Assembly (NCBI GenBank): GCA_030045175.1
Contig: JASIBM010000285.1
Location: 1-5,299 of the forward strand
Length of the DNA: 5,299 nucleotides
DNA from: Streptosporangiaceae bacterium
GTDB lineage: Bacteria; Actinomycetota; Actinomycetes; Streptosporangiales; Streptosporangiaceae
Direction of reading: 5' to 3'
Of the stretch, positions 1 to 5,299 are shown one piece after another; position 1 is the first letter of the stretch, and each line of letters opens with the position of its first letter. The notes beneath the pieces are model-generated. The model did no database searches, was not told the DNA's origin, and saw nothing but the letters and a program-made list of their open reading frames with translations. Position numbers and translations under genes: made by a program.

Positions 1-1394
1 CCGTCGCCTTCAGGGCGGCCCATGGCCCGGCGCAGGCCGCGCAGGGACAAGTAATGCAGCGAGTCCGCTCCGACGATTCGTCCCACGCCCTCTTCGTCAT
101 GGTGCGCCGCGATCAGCTCGGCGCGCGAAGCCATGTCGATGCCCATGAAGCAGGGCCACATGATCGGCGGTGACGCGATCCGCAGGTGCAGCTCGGCTGC
201 CCCCGCGCGGCGCAGTTCCTCGACGATCCGCCGCGTTGTCGTCCCCCTGACTATGGAGTCGTCGACAAGCACCACCCGCTTGCCCGCCAGGACGTGGCGC
301 ATCGGGTTGAACTTCAGGCGCGTGCCAGACTCGCGCAACCGCTGCGTCGGCTGGATGAACGTTCTCGTGATGTACCGGGACTTGATCATTCCTTCCACGA
401 ACGGAATGCCAGACGCCTCGGCGAAGCCCACCGCGGCCGGCGTGCCCGAATCGGGAAGCGTGATGACGATGTCACCATCGGCTGGCGACTCATCAGCGAG
501 CTCACGGCCCATGGCGCGGCGCGCCTCATAGAGCGACTGGCCCATTAGCACCGAATCAGGCCGCGCGAAGTAGATGAACTCAAACGAGCACATCGCCCGC
601 CTCGCGACCGGGCGATCGATCTTGGTGCTGCGCACGCCGTCGGCGCTGATGAGCACGATCTCGCCCGGTTCGATCTCGCGGGCGAACTGCGCGCCGACCA
701 CATCGAGCGCGCAGGTCTCGCTGGCCACGATGCAGCCATCGCCCTGGGTCGCCGCCAGGTCGTTCAGGCGCCCCAGGCACAGCGGGCGGATGCCAAGCGG
801 ATCACGCGCCGCAGCCAGCGCGTCCCTGCTCAGCAGTATCAGGCAGTACGCCCCGTCCACCAGCGGGAGCGCCCTGGCCAGCACGGCATCGAGCGTCGCG
901 CCCGGCGTCCGCGCCAGCAACCGCCCGATGATCTCCGTGTCGGACGACGAGGTGAACCGGGCGCCCTCGGACTCCAGCCTGGCGCGCACGGCCTGGGCAT
1001 TGGTGAGGTTGCCGTTGTGGGCGACGAGAAACGGGCCAAGCTGCGGGTGCTCGAATCGCATCGGCTGGGCGTTGGGAAGCTTCGCGCTCCCTGTGGTGGA
1101 GTAGCGCGTGTGCCCGATCGCGATGTGGCCGCTCAGCTTGGCCAGCGACTCCTGGTCGAAGACCTGGGAGACCAGGCCCATCGCCTTGTGGTCGGTGATG
1201 GCCGCGCCGTCGCTCACCGCGATGCCGGCCGACTCCTGACCGCGATGCTGCAGAGCGTACAGGCCGAAATAGGTCAGGTTGGCGACGTCTTCGCCGGCCG
1301 CGAAAACCCCGAAGACGCCGCACTCCTCGTGCATCTTGTCGTCCGCAGGCCGGCGTGGGACGGCGAGGTCGGCTGCGTGGCTGTGCATCATCAT
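1..1394 (-). CDS. purF: Amidophosphoribosyltransferase, propeptide/iron-sulfur type (3'-truncated)
   Basis: PurF carries out the committed step, PRPP + glutamine to 5-phosphoribosylamine, and in this family is feedback-inhibited by purine nucleotides. The frame is open from the ATG at 1394 to the left edge (464 codons plus 2 bases, no stop). The N-terminal nucleophile hydrolase domain begins at Cys25 in EECGVFGVF, so a propeptide of up to 24 residues would have to be removed. Glutaminase residues are Arg97 in GHTRYSTTG, Asn127-Gly128 in AHNGNL and Asp152 in SSDTE. The phosphoribosyltransferase domain carries the PRPP loop VVLVDDSIVRGTT (374-386). Cys269 (MCSFEFIYF) and Cys415 (WPCFMGID) match two of the four cluster-binding cysteines of the Bacillus subtilis enzyme; the last pair, expected as a CxxC a few residues past GRPEGDG, lies off the window. 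Three in-frame ATGs (1394, 1391, 1388) and another at 1334 make the exact start uncertain; 1394 gives a 4-base ATGA overlap with purC. Confidence 0.96.
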   Translation of the reverse strand, partial: MMMHSHAADLAVPRRPADDKMHEECGVFGVFAAGEDVANLTYFGLYALQHRGQESAGIAVSDGAAITDHKAMGLVSQVFDQESLAKLSGHIAIGHTRYSTTGSAKLPNAQPMRFEHPQLGPFLVAHNGNLTNAQAVRARLESEGARFTSSSDTEIIGRLLARTPGATLDAVLARALPLVDGAYCLILLSRDALAAARDPLGIRPLCLGRLNDLAATQGDGCIVASETCALDVVGAQFAREIEPGEIVLISADGVRSTKIDRPVARRAMCSFEFIYFARPDSVLMGQSLYEARRAMGRELADESPADGDIVITLPDSGTPAAVGFAEASGIPFVEGMIKSRYITRTFIQPTQRLRESGTRLKFNPMRHVLAGKRVVLVDDSIVRGTTTRRIVEELRRAGAAELHLRIASPPIMWPCFMGIDMASRAELIAAHHDEEGVGRIVGADSLHYLSLRGLRRAMGRPEGD

Positions 1395-1398
1395 CCAT
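1386..1398 (-). other. purC/purF junction with a run of ATG codons
   Basis: On the minus strand the run contains four ATGs. The first, at 1398, is out of frame with purF. The next three, at 1394, 1391 and 1388, are consecutive in-frame purF codons. The ATG at 1394 forms ATGA with the purC stop (1391-1393). Upstream is only a weak GGCCTGGATGG purine stretch, so coupling to purC translation is likely. Confidence 0.7.
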
Positions 1399-2269
1399 CC
1401 AGGCCGCAGATGCGCCGGGCGGCTTCGGCGTAGCGATCGCCGGTCTCGCGCACGATGTCGCCGGGCAGTTCAGGCGCAGGCGCAGTCCGGTCCCAGGGCT
1501 GGCGGTCCAGCCAGTCACGCACGGGCTGCTTGTCGAACGAGGGCACCGAGTGTCCCTCGCGCCACTGCACCGCATCCCAGAAACGGGACGAATCGGGAGT
1601 AAGCACCTCGTCGATCAGCGTTAGCCGATCATCGATGAACCCGAATTCGAACTTCGTGTCCGCCAGGATCATGCCCGCGCGCTGGCAGTGCTCGGCAGCG
1701 AAGCCGAACAGGGCCAGCGAGACCGCCGCCAGTTCCGCCGCTAGCTCGTGGCCGATCAGGTCCGCCAGCCGCGCCCTGCTGATGTTCTCGTCGTGCCCGT
1801 CGTCGTTCTTGGTGGCCGGGGTGAACCGGGGCTCAGGCAAGCGCGCGGACTCCGCGAGGCCGGGCGGCAGCCGCTCGCCGGCGAGCGTTCCGCCTTCTCG
1901 GTACTCCTGCCAGCCGCTGCCGGCCAGGTACCCGCGCACCACGCACTCGACGTCGATCCGCCTGGCCCGAGCCACCCGCATGGACCGGGGCCGCAGTTCC
2001 CGCCAGTCCAGCTGGCGGGTAGCCTCGGCTGCTGGTTCGCCACGTAGGTGATTGGGCACGATGCCAGCCGTCCGGTCGAACCACCAGCGGGACATCTGGG
2101 TCAAGACCCTGCCCTTACCAGGAATGGCCGTGGGCAGCACCACGTCAAAGGCGGAGATACGATCGCTGGCCACCATCAGCAACGTGCCGTCTGGGAACTC
2201 GAAGGTGTCGCGGACCTTGCCCCGGCGGAGCAATCGCAATCCGGGGACCTCGATTGTCGTCAGCGTCAT
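1391..2269 (-). CDS. purC: SAICAR synthetase (phosphoribosylaminoimidazole-succinocarboxamide synthase), long form
   Basis: PurC joins CAIR and aspartate using ATP to form SAICAR in the cytoplasm. The gene is complete: 292 residues, ATG at 2269, TGA at 1391-1393. All family motifs appear in order: glycine-rich ATP loop RRGKVRDTFEF (15-25), SDRISAFD (35-42), the substrate region VRGYLAGSGWQEY (111-123), FTPATK (149-154), GHDENIS (158-164), LADTKFEFG (202-210) and DEVLTPDSSRFW (220-231), followed by SFDKQPVRDWL. The length and the FTPATK...GHDENIS arrangement match the ~300-residue form also known from fungal Ade1 and many GC-rich bacteria, rather than the ~240-residue E. coli/Bacillus form. 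The start is supported by a GAGGAG ribosome binding site 8 bases upstream and by the 4-base ATGA overlap with purN. A longer in-frame reading from 2362 would add 31 residues out of the purN sequence and is not credible. Confidence 0.97.
   Translation of the reverse strand: MTLTTIEVPGLRLLRRGKVRDTFEFPDGTLLMVASDRISAFDVVLPTAIPGKGRVLTQMSRWWFDRTAGIVPNHLRGEPAAEATRQLDWRELRPRSMRVARARRIDVECVVRGYLAGSGWQEYREGGTLAGERLPPGLAESARLPEPRFTPATKNDDGHDENISRARLADLIGHELAAELAAVSLALFGFAAEHCQRAGMILADTKFEFGFIDDRLTLIDEVLTPDSSRFWDAVQWREGHSVPSFDKQPVRDWLDRQPWDRTAPAPELPGDIVRETGDRYAEAARRICGLDG
2266..2269 (-). other. purN/purC ATGA stop-start overlap
   Basis: The minus strand reads ATGA, so the last three bases are the purN stop TGA and the first three the purC start. 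This is a typical coupled junction and shows that both genes share one transcript. Confidence 0.85.
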
Positions 2270-2877
2270 GCTCGCAGCTCCTCGAGGTCGATCTCGCCGT
2301 TGACGATGTCCCAGAGGACCCGCGGGTAGAGACGGCGTTCCTCGACCTTGATCCGCTCCCACAGCGTGTCCACGTCGTCGCGGGCAAGCACCGGCACGTC
2401 GCCCGACTGTGCGATGATGCGGCGCTCGTCGTCGAGCGTCTGGGTGGCGACGTGGATCGTCGGGCCTGTTGTCTTCACTCCGGATGCCAGCGTATCCCTG
2501 ACCGCGTGCGCGCCCTTGAACGACGGCAGCAACGCCGGATGAGTGTTGAGGATCTTTCCCTCATAACGCTCGAAGATCACCTCGTGCAAGATAGTGAAAA
2601 AACCCGCCATGGCGACCACATTGACGTCGTACCGGCTCAGGACATCAGAAACAGCAGCGGTGAACCCCCGGCGATCCCAGTCCTCGCCTATCCCCGCCCG
2701 GTAACCGAAGTCGCGCCTGCTGACCATGATCGCGGGTACGCCCGCGGCCGACGCGACGTCCATCGCCAGGCAAGCCCGGTCCGTCACCACCACGGCAAGC
2801 GGCGGCCCGTGCTCGATGATCGAGGCGAGGACGGTCCCGCCGCCTGAGGCCAGGACGGCGATGGCTAGCGCTGGCAT
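2266..2877 (-). CDS. purN: Phosphoribosylglycinamide formyltransferase (10-formyl-THF dependent)
   Basis: PurN transfers the formyl group of 10-formyl-tetrahydrofolate to GAR, giving FGAR, the substrate of PurL next to it. The 203-residue product is close to the usual ~200-210. It starts with a Rossmann-like strand and phosphate loop, MPALAIAVLASGGG (1-14). Catalytic Asn111 and His113 lie in LNTHPALLP, and the catalytic Asp is in LDDERRIIAQ (148-157), most likely Asp150 if aligned on the downstream Gln. Family members normally have a D-x-G-P-I-I-x-Q-like loop; here Gly-Pro is replaced by Arg-Arg. The phosphate loop GNGSN of E. coli reads GGGTV. The ATG at 2877 was chosen because it puts the protein start just before the first beta strand; the in-frame ATG at 2922 would add 15 poorly conserved residues encoded inside purL. 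Neither start has a clear ribosome binding site, so translation probably depends on ribosomes finishing purL. The gene overlaps purL by 13 bases and ends in TGA overlapping the purC start. Confidence 0.93.
   Translation of the reverse strand: MPALAIAVLASGGGTVLASIIEHGPPLAVVVTDRACLAMDVASAAGVPAIMVSRRDFGYRAGIGEDWDRRGFTAAVSDVLSRYDVNVVAMAGFFTILHEVIFERYEGKILNTHPALLPSFKGAHAVRDTLASGVKTTGPTIHVATQTLDDERRIIAQSGDVPVLARDDVDTLWERIKVEERRLYPRVLWDIVNGEIDLEELRA
2278..2283 (-). promoter_or_regulatory. Ribosome binding site of purC
   Basis: On the minus strand this reads GAGGAG and ends 8 bases before the purC ATG at 2269. It lies inside the last codons of purN (Glu-Glu). It is the only convincing Shine-Dalgarno sequence I see at any of the three gene junctions, and it fixes the purC start. 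Confidence 0.75.
2865..2877 (-). other. purL/purN 13-base overlap
   Basis: The purN ATG at 2877 lies 10 bases before the purL stop TAG (2865-2867), in a different frame. The bases just before the ATG show no clear Shine-Dalgarno match, which fits translational coupling. The overlap depends on the choice of purN start; with the ATG at 2922 it would be 58 bases. Confidence 0.65.
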
Positions 2878-5299
2878 CGCTGGCCGCACCACTCGTAGGC
2901 GTTCTGGAACATCGTGAGCCATGGGCTGGCCGCTAGCTTATGCCACTCGCGAGGCAGCCAGGGCCACTGCCAGAGCTGGTTGGCGAGGCGCTCTGGATGC
3001 GGCATCATCGCCAGGTGGCGGCCATCCGGGGAGGTGAGGGCCGTGACGCCGCCAGGACTCCCATTGGGATTGAACGGATAGATCTGCGTCGCCTTGCCGT
3101 CTGGGTCAGTGAAGCGAAGCGGCATCAGCGACGGATCCACGCTGCCCGTGCCTGCCGGCAGGTGCAGGCGGCCCTCGCCGTGAGCCACCCAGACGCCCAG
3201 GCGCGACCCCGCCATGCCGCGCAGGAAGATCGACGGGCTCGGCGTGACCTCGACGGTGACGAACCTGCACTCGAACCGGCCTGAGCGGTTGCGGATGAAG
3301 CGTGGCCGGAGCTCATCGGGGACGGACCGGTCGGGCACCCATCCCAGCATGGCCATCAGTTGCGCTCCGTTGCACAAGCCCAGGGAGAAGGTGTCTGGCC
3401 GCTGGTAGAACCTGTCGAATTGCCCCGCAAGCTCAGCGTGAAAGCGGATGACGCCGGCCCACGCCTTGCCCGCGTCGAGCACGTCGCCGTAGGAGAAGCC
3501 GCCAGGGAACGCCACGCCACGGAACTCATCAAGCGAGATTCGCCGCTCAAGCAGGTCGGTCATGGTGACATCCCATGCCTCGAAGCCCGCCGCGTGAAAC
3601 GCGGCCGCCAGCTCGCGGTCCCCGTTGCTGCCTTGATCGCGTAGCACCGCCACCCGCGGCGGCGTGGCGATCGTCGCGCCGCGTGGCTCGCGGGCCAGCC
3701 CTGGTGCGAAGGTCAGCCGCCAGTCCGGCGCCGTGACGAGCCCGCGGGTCGCGCGCGCCTCCTCATCGGCAGATTCCGGGTCCGCCTGAAGCTTGTCGAT
3801 CCGCGTGCTCGTGTCCTCCCACGTGGCTCGCAGGTCCACCATCGGGCGATCGATCACGACCTCGCCATTGTGGCGCACGACGATGTCGCCGCCGCGCTCC
3901 CCCACCCGGCCGATCACGGCCGCGGGGACGTCGCTGCCGGCCAGGAACCGCAGCACCGCGTCACCATCGGGTGCTTCGAGCACTACTCCGAGCTCCTCGG
4001 CGAAGAGCGTGGCGATGGCGTCCGCGGCCGGGCTAAGCTCGACGTCGACGCCGACGTTGCCGGCGAAGGCCATCTCGGCGACGGCGGTGATCAGGCCGCC
4101 GTCGCTGCGATCGTGCGCGGACAGGACGCGCCCGTCGCCGACGAGTTCCTGCACGGCCGCGAACCCGCGGCGCAGGAGGTCCGCGTCGTCCACGTCAGGC
4201 ACCTGGTCACCAACCTGCTGCCACGCCTGGGCGAGAGCCGAACCGCCCAGCCGCGCGTTGCCACCCGACAGGTCGACCAGGATCAGCGCGTTCCCCGGCA
4301 GCTTCAGGTCCGGTGTCACCTTCACCCGCACATCGGGCATCGGCGCGTAGGCGGCGACGACCAGCTGGCCAGGAGCCTTGACGACCTCCTGCGGGCCAGT
4401 GCTGGCCATGGACAGGCTGTCCTTGCCGCCGTCCACCGCGATGCCGAGTGAGATCATGATGTCGCTCATGGCAAGCGCTGCCTGCCTGAGCTTCGCCCCC
4501 TCGCCTGGCAGCTTGGCCGCCCACATCCAGTTCGCCGAGCAGCGCACGTCGGAGAGTTTCGTGACGCGGGCGCCCGCGAGGTTGAGCAGAGCCTCCGCCA
4601 CGGCCATCCTCGCCATGGCGGCGGGATCGATGAGCCCCTTGACTGGCTGCTCGCCCAGGCTCAGTGCAACGCCTGAGTTTCCGAACAAGCTCTGTGCGAA
4701 GACCGCGTAGTCGGACAGCGGCAGGTGGTTGGGGCCGACACACTGCTGCTGGGCGACCTGACCCGTGACGCAGCGATCGACCTTGCGAGTCAGGTAGCTC
4801 TTGGATGCCACCGAGGGCAGCCTCAGCACGCGCTCGAGTGCTTCCGTGATCGTGACGCCTTCGAGGCTAAGCGCTACGGGCGTTTCCGGCACTGAGATGA
4901 CTTCGATGTCCTTCGGCGCGACGTCCCCGAGTATGGGTTCGACCGGCAGGTTCACGGGCGTGCTGCCGTCGGCTGAGTCGTGCAGGCAAAGACGCCCGTC
5001 TCCGGTAACCTCACCGACGACGGCCAGCGGCGCCTTCTCCCGTGCCGCGATGTCCACCAGGCGGTTCAGATTCGCCTGGCGTACCAGGACGGCGTTGCGC
5101 TCCTGGGATTCGTTGCCCCAGATCTCGAGCACAGAAAGGCTACTGTCACCCACGGGGATCGCGCGCAGGTCGATGCGCGCGCCGGCGGGGTAGACGATTT
5201 CCGGCAGTGCGTTGCAGTCGCCGCCGGCGCCGAGATCGTGAGCCGAGACAATCGGGTTGGCGTCCCCAAGCTCGACGCAGGCGCGCAGCACGCGGCCCA
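2865..5299 (-). CDS. purL: Phosphoribosylformylglycinamidine synthase, large single-chain form (5'-truncated)
   Basis: This enzyme converts FGAR, glutamine and ATP to FGAM in the cytoplasm (step 4 of purine synthesis). The frame is open to the right edge; about 811 codons are visible and end in TAG at 2865-2867. Residues are counted here from the GTG at 5291, which is an internal Val, not a start. Visible parts in order: end of the first synthetase half with HDLGAGG (18-24) and EIWGNESQER (56-65); second AIRS-like half with GQVAQQQCVGP (177-187), ANWMWAAKLPGEGA (253-266), DGGKDSLSMA (287-296) and HDRSDGGL (393-400); class I glutaminase domain from about 546 to 808. The glutaminase has its nucleophile Cys640 in LGLCNGAQ and its partners His765 and Glu767 in MPHPER. 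The Cys-to-His spacing of 125 equals that of E. coli (1135 to 1260), so roughly 490-500 N-terminal residues lie off the window. Because the glutaminase is fused, separate PurQ and PurS should not be needed. Several motifs resemble animal PFAS more than E. coli PurL. Confidence 0.97.
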   Translation of the reverse strand, partial: GRVLRACVELGDANPIVSAHDLGAGGDCNALPEIVYPAGARIDLRAIPVGDSSLSVLEIWGNESQERNAVLVRQANLNRLVDIAAREKAPLAVVGEVTGDGRLCLHDSADGSTPVNLPVEPILGDVAPKDIEVISVPETPVALSLEGVTITEALERVLRLPSVASKSYLTRKVDRCVTGQVAQQQCVGPNHLPLSDYAVFAQSLFGNSGVALSLGEQPVKGLIDPAAMARMAVAEALLNLAGARVTKLSDVRCSANWMWAAKLPGEGAKLRQAALAMSDIMISLGIAVDGGKDSLSMASTGPQEVVKAPGQLVVAAYAPMPDVRVKVTPDLKLPGNALILVDLSGGNARLGGSALAQAWQQVGDQVPDVDDADLLRRGFAAVQELVGDGRVLSAHDRSDGGLITAVAEMAFAGNVGVDVELSPAADAIATLFAEELGVVLEAPDGDAVLRFLAGSDVPAAVIGRVGERGGDIVVRHNGEVVIDRPMVDLRATWEDTSTRIDKLQADPESADEEARATRGLVTAPDWRLTFAPGLAREPRGATIATPPRVAVLRDQGSNGDRELAAAFHAAGFEAWDVTMTDLLERRISLDEFRGVAFPGGFSYGDVLDAGKAWAGVIRFHAELAGQFDRFYQRPDTFSLGLCNGAQLMAMLGWVPDRSVPDELRPRFIRNRSGRFECRFVTVEVTPSPSIFLRGMAGSRLGVWVAHGEGRLHLPAGTGSVDPSLMPLRFTDPDGKATQIYPFNPNGSPGGVTALTSPDGRHLAMMPHPERLANQLWQWPWLPREWHKLAASPWLTMFQNAYEWCGQRCQR

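Noticed and set aside
802..1575. 257-residue minus-strand open frame spanning the purC/purF junction
   Set aside because: It runs in a different frame from both genes, which are supported by motifs throughout; its Arg/Gly-rich translation matches nothing I recognise.
1455..2051. 198-residue plus-strand open frame opposite purC
   Set aside because: It lies wholly antisense to a complete, fully conserved purC, its Ser/Arg/Ala-rich translation looks like no protein family, and GC-rich codon bias readily produces such shadows.
2254..2847. 197-residue plus-strand open frame opposite purN
   Set aside because: It mirrors almost the whole of purN, and the purN frame carries the catalytic motifs, so the antisense frame is taken as a shadow.
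2878..2922. Upstream in-frame ATG (2922) and GTGs (2892, 2889) as the purN start
   Set aside because: The added residues come from purL coding sequence, precede the normal start of the Rossmann strand, and have no ribosome binding site. They are not strictly excluded.
3793..4451. Two long overlapping plus-strand open frames (185 and 193 residues) opposite purL
   Set aside because: They are antisense to conserved PurL synthetase sequence and have low-complexity compositions with no recognisable motif.
4207..4743. 178-residue minus-strand open frame within purL
   Set aside because: It is out of frame with purL, whose own frame is continuous and conserved across this region, so there is no frameshift or nested gene to explain.
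1..5299. Possible mobile element, defence system, CRISPR array, tRNA or riboswitch
   Set aside because: No inverted or direct repeats, transposase or recombinase motifs, RNA-like folds or intergenic space were seen. A purine riboswitch, if present, would lie upstream of the operon and outside the window.

Overview
The window is a stretch of a de novo purine (IMP) biosynthesis operon from a GC-rich bacterium. All four genes lie on the minus strand and are read from right to left: purL (5' end cut off by the right edge), purN, purC and purF (3' end cut off by the left edge). I see no non-coding sequence: every base falls inside one of these frames, and adjacent genes overlap by 13, 4 and 4 bases. 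No promoter, terminator, riboswitch, RNA gene, repeat, mobile element or CRISPR array is visible. The operon promoter and the remaining pur genes must lie outside.

Layout from upstream to downstream: (1) 5299-2865, the C-terminal ~810 residues of a large single-chain PurL with its own glutaminase domain. (2) 2877-2266, PurN, a 10-formyl-THF-dependent GAR transformylase with a divergent folate-loop motif. (3) 2269-1391, complete PurC (SAICAR synthetase) of the long, ~300-residue form. (4) 1394-1, the first 464 residues of PurF (PRPP amidotransferase) of the Bacillus/animal type, with an N-terminal propeptide and iron-sulfur cysteines. They catalyse four pathway steps: PurF makes phosphoribosylamine from PRPP and glutamine, PurN formylates GAR, PurL amidates FGAR to FGAM, and PurC joins aspartate to CAIR.

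Organism: the high GC content, strong third-position GC bias (which creates many long shadow ORFs) and tight gene packing indicate a GC-rich bacterium. I cannot name the phylum. Single-chain PurL argues against lineages that use the split PurS/PurQ/PurL enzyme, such as Bacillus and most actinobacteria. The most notable observation is that this PurL matches remembered animal PFAS sequences more closely than E. coli PurL at many diagnostic positions. The second is the altered PurN folate loop. I found no evidence of a previously undescribed system; this is core metabolism with some unusual sequence features.
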